A stretch of 64,000 nt of DNA, from positions 124,001-188,000 of the forward strand of contig NZ_VTHK01000005.1 in assembly GCF_009765355.1 (NCBI RefSeq), read 5' to 3'. This document shows, one piece after another, positions 42,564-52,000 of the stretch. The notes beneath the pieces are model-generated. The model was not told the DNA's origin, made no database searches, and saw nothing but the letters and a program-made list of their open reading frames with translations. The DNA is from Amycolatopsis anabasis (GTDB taxonomy: Bacteria > Actinomycetota > Actinomycetes > Mycobacteriales > Pseudonocardiaceae). Each line of letters opens with the position of its first letter. Position 1 is the first letter of the stretch. The position numbers were made by a program, and so were the translations under genes.

Positions 42564-43688
42564 ATGTTTGACGAGCTGACGAATGTCGGCCTCGAGCTGC
42601 AGACGGTCGCGATCGTCTGCATGTGGACCGTAACCCTGATCCGAGCACCGGCCGCGATCCGGGTACCCGCCCAGCGCGGGCTCTGGGTGGCGGTCGCGAT
42701 GGCCGCCAGCGCGATGACCATCCGCAGCAAGGTGCTGGTGACCGCCCTGTTCGACCTGTTCGGGCAAAACCACCTGGTGCCACTGGCCGGCAACCTGTTC
42801 GGCGTGGTCGCTTCGGCCGCGATAGTGGATTTCGCGATGACCGCGGTGGGGTTCCGGCGGCGGGCGGGATTGCTGTACGGCACGGTGGCGGCGGTTCTGG
42901 TGACCATGACGATCCTCGACATCACGGCGCCGGAGCACCTGCATCACCAGATTCCCGCGTCGGGTTATCCGGCGCCTTCTCCCGCCTACTGGCTGGTGGC
43001 GGGGGTCACCAACATCAGCGCGAACCTGGTCTGCATGACCGTGTGCCTGCTCTACAGCAGGCGAGGCGAGAGCCGGTCCCTGCGGATCGCGCTCAGCCTC
43101 TTCGGTATCGGGGCGGCCTTGTTCGGAGCGTTCTGGATCAGCTACACGATTCACCTGTTCGCCCGGTTCGCGCTCGTTCCCGCGCTCATCCCGCTCGTGA
43201 TCGGCTGCGGCGGCCTGCTGTACGCGGCGGCCACCTCGATCCCGCTGGTGTTCGCGGCCCTCAGCCGGCTGCGTGACCTGCGGTCCTTCTGGCGCCTGTG
43301 GCCGATCTGGTCCGAGCTCACCGAAGCGGTGCCCCATGTCACGCTGACCCGGGCCATATCCCGGCGACGGGCGCTGCTGCTGTCCTCGACGGCGCTGCGA
43401 CTCTCGCTGTACCGGATCGTCATCGAAATCCGGGACGCCATCCTGATCCTCCGCGACTACGTGGAACCGCACCAGGTCTTGGACGTCCGGCGCGCGGTCG
43501 GTTCCTGCCCGGAACACGCCGAACCCGCGGTCACCGCGCACTGGCTCCGCCTCGCCCGGCAGGCGAAGCTCGACGGGGCGCCGGCCCGGTCACATCCGCT
43601 CAACGTGACCAGCCTCGGCGGCGCGAACCTGCCCACCGAGATCGCGTTCCTGCTCGAAGTCGCCAAGGTCTACCGGGACGCAGCCTGA
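42564..43688 (+). CDS. MAB_1171c-like (DUF6545) multi-span membrane protein
   Basis: The protein has 374 residues. About seven membrane helices fill residues 1-225, and a cytoplasmic domain follows with FWRLWPIWSELTEAVPHVTL and LYRIVIEIRDAILILRDYV, the hallmark of DUF6545 / MAB_1171c putative transporters. Function is unknown. ATG 42564 lacks a good ribosome site; a 25-codon frame starting at GTG 42502 (with GAGGGGG) runs across it and ends at 42579, so coupled translation is possible. Its last 19 bp overlap the convergent spermidine-synthase gene. Confidence 0.88.
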   Translation: MFDELTNVGLELQTVAIVCMWTVTLIRAPAAIRVPAQRGLWVAVAMAASAMTIRSKVLVTALFDLFGQNHLVPLAGNLFGVVASAAIVDFAMTAVGFRRRAGLLYGTVAAVLVTMTILDITAPEHLHHQIPASGYPAPSPAYWLVAGVTNISANLVCMTVCLLYSRRGESRSLRIALSLFGIGAALFGAFWISYTIHLFARFALVPALIPLVIGCGGLLYAAATSIPLVFAALSRLRDLRSFWRLWPIWSELTEAVPHVTLTRAISRRRALLLSSTALRLSLYRIVIEIRDAILILRDYVEPHQVLDVRRAVGSCPEHAEPAVTAHWLRLARQAKLDGAPARSHPLNVTSLGGANLPTEIAFLLEVAKVYRDAA

Positions 43689-44899
43689 GTGCGGACGGAT
43701 CGGGGCGGGGTGGTTCCGGCGCGGAGGGCTTCGGCGTCGAGGGTGACCGGGGTGCGGGGGAGGCCGGGCAGGTGGGTGAGGATCCGGTCGACCGGATCCG
43801 CGACGGGATCGGGGCGGGCGGAGAGGAAGGCCCATTCCTGCTCGTCGGAGCCGTAGTAGACGACCGTCGGGAAGGCTTCGGTGAAGCGCCGGTACGCCGT
43901 GCGCAGGGTGTCGTTCCGCCACAGCGCCGGGCATCCGGCCTGGCAGGTCACCACGCCGCCGGGGCTCAGCACTTCCGCGCAGCGGAGCAGGAAATCCTTG
44001 CCGTACAAGCGATTGTGCTGGGCGGCCGGATCGGTGTTCTCGTCCGGCAGGTCGATCACCACCACGTCGTACCGGTCACCCCGGGCCACGGCCTCGGCGA
44101 GGAAGTCCCAGCCGTCCCGGAAGTGCACCCGCACCGGGCCGTCGCCGCGTTCCGCCCGGCCGAGTTCGGCCGGGGTGTAACCGTAGGGAAGGTGCTCGGC
44201 ACAGGCGCGGACCGCGGTTTCGTCGATGTCGACATGATCGACGTGTGCGGCCCCGGCCTGGACGGCGAGCTGGCTCAGCACGCCCTCGCTGGAGCCGATG
44301 ACCAGCACCCGCCGCACCCGGTCGGCCAGCGCCAGCGCGGGGACCAGCGCCGCCTCGTGGTAGACGAGCTGGCTGGCCTCGGTGCTCTGGCGTTCGTCGT
44401 CGCAGAACAGCGACACACCCTGGTCGGTGCGGCCGATGAGCACGTACTGGAAGCCGGTGTGCGCTTCGAAGAGCACCTCCGAGACGTCCCATACCCTGGT
44501 CAACCCGCCGCCCAGCGGTTCGCTGATCCGGCGCGGCAGCTGGTGTCCACGGTGGACGGTCGAGGTGCGCACGGACGTGGTGCGCAGGGCCTCGGCGAGC
44601 AGCCGCACCGCGTGTTCGGGGTCGGCCCGTTCGCCGCAGGTGAACACGTCGACGAACATCGCGCCGATCTCCGGGTAGGTGTGCACCGAGGCATGCGATT
44701 CGGTCAGCAGCGCGAGCACCGTGACCCCCTGCGGCGCGAAGCGGTGGGCCACCACCTCGGTCACCGTGGCGCCCGCCGCGCGGAGCGCGGAGGCCAGCGC
44801 CTCGCGCAGGAAGTCCCGGTCGTCCAGCAGCGCGGGTTCGATGCCGTCGAGTTCGGCGAGCACATGCCGCCCCGCGAACTTCCCGATGTGGTCACTCAT
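43670..44899 (-). CDS. AdoMet decarboxylase - spermidine synthase fusion
   Basis: The protein has 409 residues. Residues 1-120 are an AdoMet decarboxylase proenzyme: E67-S68 in LTESHASVHTYPE (self-cleavage to a pyruvoyl group at Ser68), with H73 and C88 (FTCG) as further active-site residues. Residues about 130-390 are a spermidine-synthase domain (LFCDDERQSTEASQLVYHEA, VDIDETAV, DLPDENTDPAAQ). The usual GGGDG of that family reads GSSEG here, so the substrate range may differ. One protein could thus make decarboxylated AdoMet and transfer its aminopropyl group. Start ATG 44899 overlaps the decarboxylase gene by 8 nt. Convergent overlap of 19 bp with the downstream membrane-protein gene. Confidence 0.9.
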   Translation of the reverse strand: MSDHIGKFAGRHVLAELDGIEPALLDDRDFLREALASALRAAGATVTEVVAHRFAPQGVTVLALLTESHASVHTYPEIGAMFVDVFTCGERADPEHAVRLLAEALRTTSVRTSTVHRGHQLPRRISEPLGGGLTRVWDVSEVLFEAHTGFQYVLIGRTDQGVSLFCDDERQSTEASQLVYHEAALVPALALADRVRRVLVIGSSEGVLSQLAVQAGAAHVDHVDIDETAVRACAEHLPYGYTPAELGRAERGDGPVRVHFRDGWDFLAEAVARGDRYDVVVIDLPDENTDPAAQHNRLYGKDFLLRCAEVLSPGGVVTCQAGCPALWRNDTLRTAYRRFTEAFPTVVYYGSDEQEWAFLSARPDPVADPVDRILTHLPGLPRTPVTLDAEALRAGTTPPRSVRTQAASR

Positions 44900-46052
44900 C
44901 GAGCGGTTTCCCGTCGGCGAGGCAGTAGGTGCGCAGCGGTTCGATGCCGTTGAACGAGACCGACGAATAGCTCGCGGTGTAGGCGCCCGCGTTGAGGATG
45001 TCCAGGCGGTCGCCGGTCCGCAGCTCGAGCGGCAGGCGGTAGGGCGTGTGTTGGTAGAGCACGTCGTCACCATCGCACGTCGGTCCCGCGATGATCACCG
45101 GGCCGTCCTCGCCGGTGCGGTGCGTCACCGGTTCGAACTGGTAGGCGATCGCCTCGTTCTCGGTCTCCGCGAGCCCGTTGTAGCGGCCGATGTCGAGGTA
45201 CACCCAGCGGTGCTCGTCGCCGGCCGACCGGCGGGACACCAGCACCACCTCGGTGCGGATCAGCCCCGCCTCGGCGACCGCGGCCCGGCCCGGTTCCAGC
45301 ACCAGCTCGGGCAGCCCGGCGGGGAAGTGGCTCCGCAGCGAGCGGTGGACGGCCTCGGCGTACTCGGCCAGGCTCGGCGCGGGCCCGGTGTAGGGCACGC
45401 CGAAGCCGCCGCCGAGGTTGAGGCGGCGCAACCGCACGCCGTGGCTCGCCAGTTCGGCGAACACCTTGGCCGCGGCGGCGATGCCGTTGTCCCACGCCGA
45501 GAGGTCGAGCTGTTGCGAGCCCACGTGGAAGCTCACCCCGGCCGGATCCAGCCCCAGTTCGGCGGCCCGGCGCAGCAGATCGACCGCGAGCTGCGGCGCG
45601 CAGCCGAACTTGCGGCCGAACGGGGTCACCGAGGCCGGGCCGTCGACCAGCAGCCGGACGCAGACCTGCGCGCCGGGCGCGAACCGCGCGAGCCGGTGCA
45701 GATCGTCCTCGGCGTCGGTGACGAACTCGCGCACGCCCCGGGCGTGCGCGAACGCGATATCGGCCGGTTTCTTGATCGTGTTGCCGTAGGACAGCGATTC
45801 CGGCCGAGCCCCCTCGGCCAGGCACAGCTCGATCTCCGCGCGACCGGCGACGTCGAACCCCGCGCCCGCGGCCAGCACGGTGCGCACCACCGCGGGTTCG
45901 GGGTTGGCCTTGACCGCGTAGCAGAGGCGCGCGCCCGGGAACCGTTCGGCGAGTTCCCGGACGCGCGCCGCGACCGTGTCGGTGTCGACGACCAGGCACG
46001 GCGTGGCCGGCGCGTGCTCGGTCAGAAAGCTCCGGATGCGATCAAACGTCAC
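44892..46052 (-). CDS. PLP-dependent ornithine decarboxylase-like protein (group IV)
   Basis: The protein has 386 residues. It has the alanine-racemase-fold of group IV decarboxylases: PLP Lys K48 in CYAVKANPEP, FHVGSQQ, LNLGGGFG, LEPGRAAV and the active-site Cys/Asp in GPTCDGDD. The end GAYTASYSSVSFNG is typical of ornithine/lysine decarboxylases. Coupling to AdoMet decarboxylase/spermidine synthase favours ornithine to putrescine; lysine or both remain possible. GTG 46052 starts 13 nt after the symporter stop. Confidence 0.93.
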   Translation of the reverse strand: MTFDRIRSFLTEHAPATPCLVVDTDTVAARVRELAERFPGARLCYAVKANPEPAVVRTVLAAGAGFDVAGRAEIELCLAEGARPESLSYGNTIKKPADIAFAHARGVREFVTDAEDDLHRLARFAPGAQVCVRLLVDGPASVTPFGRKFGCAPQLAVDLLRRAAELGLDPAGVSFHVGSQQLDLSAWDNGIAAAAKVFAELASHGVRLRRLNLGGGFGVPYTGPAPSLAEYAEAVHRSLRSHFPAGLPELVLEPGRAAVAEAGLIRTEVVLVSRRSAGDEHRWVYLDIGRYNGLAETENEAIAYQFEPVTHRTGEDGPVIIAGPTCDGDDVLYQHTPYRLPLELRTGDRLDILNAGAYTASYSSVSFNGIEPLRTYCLADGKPLDE

Positions 46053-46064
46053 TCCGCCAGGCTG

Positions 46065-47660
46065 TCACGAGCCGATCCCGGTCAGCGAACGGACCTCCAT
46101 CTCGGCCTGCTTGCGCGGATCGGCCTTCGTCCGGCCCACCAGGGTGCCGATGAAACCGCACAGGAACGAGAACGGGATCGACACCAGGCCCGGGTTCTTG
46201 AGCGGGAACCAGTGGAAGTCCACGCCCTTGAAGATCGAGTCCGGGGCGCCGGACAGCACCGGCGAGAAGATGACCAGCACCAGGCAGGCGATCAGGCCGC
46301 CGTAGATGCCCCACAGCGTCCCGGTGGTGTTGAACCGCTTCCAGAACAGCGAGTAGAGCAGGGTGGACAGGTTCGCCGAGGCCGCGACCGCGAACGCCAG
46401 CGCCACCAGGAACGCGATGTTCTGGCCGTTCGCGAGGATGCCGCCGACGATGGCCCCGATCCCGACGACGACCGCGGTGATCCGGGCGACCCGCACCTCG
46501 TCGACCGGATCCGCCTTGCCGCGCTTGAAGATGTTCGCGTACACGTCGTGCGCGAACGAGGCCGAGGCGGTCATGGTCAGCCCGGCGACGACCGCGAGGA
46601 TCGTCGCGAAGGCCACCGCGGCGACGATGCCGAGCAGCAGCGTCCCGCCGATGTGCAGCGCGAGCAGCGGGGCCGCCGAGTTCTCGCCGCCCGGTGCGGC
46701 CTTGATCTCGTCCGCCCCGACCAGCGCCGCCGCGCCGAATCCGATGACCAGCGTGCACAGGTAGAAAAGCAGCACGCAGCAGGTCGCCCAGACCACCGAC
46801 CGGCGGGCCTCCTGCGAATTCGGCACGGTGTAGAACCGCATGAGCACATGCGGCAGTCCGGCGGTGCCGAGAATGAGCGCGACCGAGAGCGAGACGAAAT
46901 CGAGTTTGGTGAGATCGCTCTTGCCGTATTGCGCGCCGGGCTCGAGCAGCTTGTCGCCCAGCGGGCTGTTCTCCGCGGCCGAGGACAGCAGGTTGGAGAA
47001 GCTGAAGCCGAACTTGCCGAACAGGAAGACGGTCATCAGCACCACGGACAGGATCAGGATGCTGGCCTTGATGATCTGCACCCAGGTGGTGCCCTTCATG
47101 CCGCCGACCAGCACGTACAGCACCATGATCAGGCCGACGACGCCGATCACCAGTGCCTGGCCGAACCCGCCGTGGATGTTGAGCAGCAACGCGATCAGAC
47201 CACCGGCGCCGGCCATCTGGGCGAGCATGTAGAAGAACGAGATGACCAGCGTCGAGGTCGCCGCGGCGGCGCGGACGCGGCGTTTCCGCATTCGGAAACT
47301 CAGCACGTCGCCCATGGTGAACCGGCCGGTGTTCCGGGTGAGTTCGGCGATCAGCAGCAGATCGATGAGCCAGGCGACGCCGAATCCGATCGAATAGAGG
47401 AAACCGTCGTAACCCTGAATGGCGATGGCCCCGGCGATACCGAGGAACGAGGCCGCGGAAAGGTAGTCACCGGAGAGTGCGATGCCGTTCTGGCGGCCGG
47501 TGAAAGCGCTGCCCGCGGCGTAGTAGTCCGCGGTCGAGCGATTACGGCTGCTCGCCCGGTACACCACGTACAACGTGATTGCGACGAATACCGAGAATAC
47601 GATCGTGTTGACGAGCGGACTACTCGCCGCGACTTCTTTGGCCGCCAAATCCATGGTCAT
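46065..47660 (-). CDS. Sodium:solute symporter (SSS family, ActP/MctC-like)
   Basis: The protein has 531 residues with about 13 membrane helices. SSS features: STADYYAAGSAFTGRQNGIA, LSGDYLSAASFLGIAGA, GGMKGTTWVQIIKA and GTAGLPHVLMRFYTVP. Together with the DUF485 protein encoded upstream it resembles the acetate/monocarboxylate permease pair YjcH-ActP. Yet the genes downstream, 12 nt away, make polyamines, so import of another small acid or amine precursor should be considered. ATG 47660 overlaps the DUF485 stop by 4 nt. Confidence 0.93.
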   Translation of the reverse strand: MTMDLAAKEVAASSPLVNTIVFSVFVAITLYVVYRASSRNRSTADYYAAGSAFTGRQNGIALSGDYLSAASFLGIAGAIAIQGYDGFLYSIGFGVAWLIDLLLIAELTRNTGRFTMGDVLSFRMRKRRVRAAAATSTLVISFFYMLAQMAGAGGLIALLLNIHGGFGQALVIGVVGLIMVLYVLVGGMKGTTWVQIIKASILILSVVLMTVFLFGKFGFSFSNLLSSAAENSPLGDKLLEPGAQYGKSDLTKLDFVSLSVALILGTAGLPHVLMRFYTVPNSQEARRSVVWATCCVLLFYLCTLVIGFGAAALVGADEIKAAPGGENSAAPLLALHIGGTLLLGIVAAVAFATILAVVAGLTMTASASFAHDVYANIFKRGKADPVDEVRVARITAVVVGIGAIVGGILANGQNIAFLVALAFAVAASANLSTLLYSLFWKRFNTTGTLWGIYGGLIACLVLVIFSPVLSGAPDSIFKGVDFHWFPLKNPGLVSIPFSFLCGFIGTLVGRTKADPRKQAEMEVRSLTGIGS

Positions 47661-48082
47661 TTCTCGGGAACTCCAGCCTGCCGGCGAATTTCCGCCACCC
47701 GGGGATCGATGTGGCGTTTCGCGTATCGAAGATAAGCGGCCATGATGAGGATTGTCGTGACGAACTGGAGCAGGCCGAGCAGCATTCCGACGTTGATGAC
47801 GCCGAACACCCGGGTGCTCATGAAGTCGTGCGCGTAGGCGGCGAGGACGACGTAGGTCATGTACCAGACGACGAAGAGCAGGCTCATCGGGAAGACGAAG
47901 CGGCGCAACCGGCTGCGCAGCGCCTTGAACTGGTCGCTGCGCTGGATTTGCTCGAAGTCGGGACCGTCGGCGGCGGGGGCCGCGGCCGGCCCGGCCTCCG
48001 TGGCGCGGCCGAACATCACCGGCAGTTGGCCGGTGTCCTCGACCGCACTCCTGGTCGCGGGCGAGTGCGCGACGTTCTGCAT
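47657..48082 (-). CDS. DUF485 membrane protein, partner of the SSS symporter
   Basis: The protein has 141 residues. A 45-residue hydrophilic start is followed by the DUF485 domain: DQFKALRSRLRRFVFPMSLL, WYMTYVVLAAYAHDF and GLLQFVTTILIMAAYLRYA, i.e. two membrane helices. GGAGG lies 5 nt before ATG 48082. First gene of the leftward operon. DUF485 proteins accompany ActP-type symporters and probably assist their assembly or activity. Confidence 0.92.
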   Translation of the reverse strand: MQNVAHSPATRSAVEDTGQLPVMFGRATEAGPAAAPAADGPDFEQIQRSDQFKALRSRLRRFVFPMSLLFVVWYMTYVVLAAYAHDFMSTRVFGVINVGMLLGLLQFVTTILIMAAYLRYAKRHIDPRVAEIRRQAGVPEK

Positions 48083-48943
48083 TGATGCCTCCGGCAAGCT
48101 TTTATTCCGTGGCGGCGCTGCGGCCCGGCCCGGCGTTCGGGGTGCCGGCCGCGCTTTGCGGACCCTGGAGGCGCACATCGTAACTACGTCCGCGGCCGAC
48201 GGGAAAAGCGGCCGACGGCGAGTCGCCTCGACCGGCGGTGAACTCAGCCCGTGAACGTATTCGGACCGGTATCGACATTTCGGCACCGGCGTCACTCGTA
48301 ATAGTGACGCCAAAAGTAACCCATAGTTAATTCTGTGCCCGCGAATCCGGCAACGGGTGGACGGTGCCCTGCCATGTCCCGGCGGCCGATCACTCACTGT
48401 AGTTGCAGTCGGTGGCGGTCGCCGGACCGGGTGGCTCCGCTCGGGTGAGTGCCGGGTCCGCTGGCCTCAGATGTGGAGAACCCCTGGCGGGGCTCAAGAT
48501 CCGGAAAGAAATCGCCAACGTGGCCGGTCAACGGGCGGAATGCCACAACATCGGGCGCAAGTTTGGGCGGTAGTCGGCCGATTACAGCACGGTCGGTGCT
48601 GATGCACGGTCGAGTGAAGGGGTCCGTTGCTCTATGTGGGTGACATGACGCCCCGTAATCCCGGCCGCGAGCGTAACCGAATTGCGTGGCCGGATCCCGT
48701 TGTCCGCCGGAGTCGTGCCCCGGGGACTGTCAAGAACTCCATAATTGCAGCTCATCGGGCGTTCAGTGACTGGAATTGCCCCTTGTCTGATTGGTGTAGG
48801 ATTCCCAGGCCACGCCGCCCACCGTGATGGATAAAGTTCCGACCTTGTCTCGACGATCGTGCACAACGCATGATGCGATGTGCCACGCCCGCCGGGCCCG
48901 GATCGGCGCTGGTGGCGGCGCGACCGAGTGACTGAGGAGAGCC
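48083..48943. other. Long intergenic region, 861 bp
   Basis: It separates the DUF485-symporter operon (leftward) from the conservon operon (rightward). Seen in it: the inverted repeat at 48288-48311, AT-rich stretches (around 48310-48335 and 48735-48850) that may hold promoters, and no open frame with convincing codon use. Its size is large for this window, so an untranslated leader or a small RNA is possible, but I cannot define one. Confidence 0.4.
48288..48311. promoter_or_regulatory. Perfect 9+9 inverted repeat upstream of the symporter-polyamine operon
   Basis: GGCGTCACT (48288-48296) and AGTGACGCC (48303-48311) are exact complements with a 6-nt spacer, about 205 bp before the DUF485 start. 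The half-site order (TCAC...GTGA) is opposite to a CRP/GlxR site. A regulator site is likely; the protein is unknown. Confidence 0.45.
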
Positions 48944-49087
48944 ATGCGGCACAGACCGGGTTTGAGCTGGCCTGCGCACTGGGGTCTGCGCATGACTCAG
49001 CGCTCGAGTGGTGGCTTGAGCATTGAAAAGAAAGCAGCCAACATTCCGGACAGCTCGGATATTCCGGACAGGGAGTCACCTTCGTGA
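48944..49087 (+). CDS. Candidate 47-residue ORF coupled to cvnA
   Basis: ATG 48944 has GAGGAG at ideal spacing. The 47-residue frame starts MRHRPGLSWPAHWG and ends IPDSSDIPDRESPS; its TGA (49085-49087) overlaps the GTG of the conservon kinase by 4 nt (GTGA), the same coupling as between true genes here. Codon use is less GC-biased than usual. It may encode a small protein or serve as a translation leader; no family is recognised. Confidence 0.45.
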   Translation: MRHRPGLSWPAHWGLRMTQRSSGGLSIEKKAANIPDSSDIPDRESPS

Positions 49088-52000
49088 CCGTTGCAGGAGA
49101 AGGCCAAGTGCCTGTTGGACAGCTCCTCGGCCAGCAGCCACGGCGACCGTCGAGATGGCGTGCGCTCGTGCAGTGGCGTGCCTGGAGCATCCCGGTCAAG
49201 CTCAGCGCGGTTACGCTCGTGCCCATCGTGATCGCCCTCATCCTCGGCGCGATCACCATCCGCAACCAGGTGGACCGTTCGGACACCTACCAGCGCATCG
49301 ACCGCCTGGTCACGCTCAGCGCCGACGCGCGGTCCCTCATCGACGGCCTGCAGCGGGAGCGCACGCAGACCACCGCGCTGCTCAGCCAGGGCACCGCGAG
49401 CGGCTCGCCGGAACTGGACGCCACGCGCGGCGTGGTCGACCGGGCCGTGGCCCAGCTGAACACCGCCGCGAAGAAGGCCGTCGAGTTCGACGGCAGCATC
49501 GCCGGGCCGAGCAAGGAGGCGTCCGACCAGCTCGCCCGGCTGCGCGGCCTGCGCGAACAGGTCAGCGGGGGACAGCTCGAACCGGTCCAGTCGATCACCG
49601 AATACACCGCGGTGACGACCGCGCTGCTCAAACTGGACACCGCGCTCGCGGCCGGAATCGGCGACGACGCGATCGGCGGCACCCCGAGCGCGCTGCACGA
49701 CCTCCAGGTGGCCAAGGAGGAACTGTCCCTCGGGCAGGCCCTGGTCTCCTACGGCATCACCCGCGGCACGCTCGCGCCCACCGAGCTCAACCAGTTGCGC
49801 ACCGCGGAAATCCGGCTCGCCGACCGGCTGGCCGATTTCCGGGCCGCCGCGACCCAGGCCCAGCGGCAGGACTTCGACAGCACGGTGGCGGGTCCGAACT
49901 TCCAGACCCGCGACGGGCTGGTCCGGACCGCGCTCGGGGAGAAGAGCGCCAAGACGAACCCGATCCGGGACGTCAACGCCCAGCAGTGGACCGACAGCAG
50001 CGGCGCGGTCATCAGCCGGGTCAACGACGTCAGTTCCCGGCTCGGCGACCAGATCGGCAACGCCTCGGCGAAACTCGTCGAGGATTCCAGCAGTGGCGCC
50101 GGGTTGCTCGCGGTGCTGCTGTTCGGTGCGCTCGTCCTGGCCGCCGCGGTCGTCTTCCTGATCACCCGGCAGCTGCTGCGTTCGCTGCGGGTGCTGCGCG
50201 CGAGCGCGCTCGATGTCGCGGAGCGGCAACTGCCCGCCGCGGTGCAGAACATCCAGGAAGGCCGCGAGCAGAGCACCGACGTCCAGCCGGTGCCGGTCGA
50301 GAACGGCGACGAGATCGGTGAGGTCGCCCGGGCGTTCGACGCCGTGCACAGCCAGGCGTTGCGGCTCGCCGTGGAACAGGCGGCCATGCGGACCGGGTAC
50401 GGCGCGGTGTTCGTCAACCTCTCGCGCCGCAGCCAGAGCCTCGTGCAGCGGCAGCTGCAGATGATCGAGCGGCTGGAGCGCGACGAGGAGGACGCCGACC
50501 AGCTCGCCACCCTGTTCCAGCTCGACCACCTCGCCACCCGGATGCGGCGCAACAACGAGAACCTGATGGTGCTCTCCGGCGCCGAACCCGGCCGCCGGTC
50601 CAGCGCCCCGGTCACCACGACGGACGTGCTGCGCGCCGCGGTGTCCGAGATCGAGCAGTACCAGCGGGTCGTGGTGCAGCCGCCGCCCGAGGCGCGGATC
50701 GTCGGTTACGCGGCGAGCGACCTGATGCGGTTGATCGCGGAGTTGCTGGACAACGCGACGGCGTTCTCCGCGCCGGAGACCCGGGTGACCGTGGCGACCC
50801 GGTTCGTCGACGGCGGCGCGCTCGTGGTCGACATCATGGACAAGGGCATCGGCATGAACGAGGCCGAGGTCGCCGACGCGAACGCGCGGCTCACCGAGGC
50901 CGCCACGGTCGACCTGGCCACCTCGCGCCGGATGGGCCTGTTCGTGGTCGGGCGGCTGGCCAGCCGCCACCACATCGGCGTCGCGCTGCACGGCGGCAAG
51001 GACATCACCGGGGTCCGCGCGACCGTGACCGTGCCCGCCGACCTGGTGATGGACGGGCCCAGCCAGGCCACGCCGCAGGCGCAGTCGCCGCAGGTCGACG
51101 TCCCGGCGCAGCCGTCCGGCGCGTTGCCCCGCCGCCAGCGGACGGCCAACGGCGCCAGCCGGGCCGGGGCGCTGCAGAACCTGACCGGCGGGGTGCCCGT
51201 GCAGGCCGGTTCGCCGGAGGCCCGCTCGGCGAACGGGGCCGGGGCGCAGGCGCCGCGGCCGCCGTCGGATCTGGAGATCTCCGGCACCGCGCTGTTCAGC
51301 CCGATCGACAAGGACACCCCGGCCGACCCCGAACCGGCCGCGCCGCCCGAGCCACCGCCCGCACCCGAGCCGCGGGAGGAACCGTCCGCCGACGGCCTGC
51401 CGAGCGGAAAGGCGTTGTTCGCGGCGAACGACGAGACCGCGCTGAGCGACTGGTGGAGCGAGGCGGCGACCACGGCGGGCGAGACGGCGCAGGCGGAGGA
51501 GGAGCTCCGCGCTTCCCGCGCCGAGACCACGCCGATCTTCGACGAGACGTTGTCCGCCTGGTTCCGTGCGGTGGAGCCACCGGCCCCGGCCGCCGAGGAG
51601 AAGGCCGGTGCGGAGCAACCCGGTGAAGAGCCCGCGACGAGCTGGGCGTTCGCGGCCGACGAGAGCTGGAAGACCGTCCAGGCGATCTCGCAGACCGAGC
51701 CGTCGAGTTTCACGCAGGCCGGGCTGCCGCGGCGGCGCCGGGGTGAGCAGCTGCTGCCCGGCAGCGCCACGCCCGCGGAGAAGCCGAGTACGGACACTCC
51801 CGCCGAGCGGTCCGAACTGCCGGTGCGGGACCCGGCCGACGTGCGTGGCCGGTTGAGCAGTTTCCAGCAGGGTGTGCACCGCGGTCGCCAGGCGAGCGGC
51901 AAACCGCGGCAGCAGCCGGAGGAAGCGGCGCAACCGCAGTCACCGGCGCAGCCGCAACCGCAGTCACCGGCGGCCCACCAGGCACCGGCGCCGCAGCAGC

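Noticed and set aside
48288..48311. CRP/GlxR-type site
   Set aside because: The half-sites are in the order TCAC...GTGA, opposite to the GTGA...TCAC pattern of that family.
48357..49286. Several short open frames on both strands in the long intergenic region
   Set aside because: No ribosome sites, no domain, codon use not typical; only the 48944-49087 frame has supporting signals.
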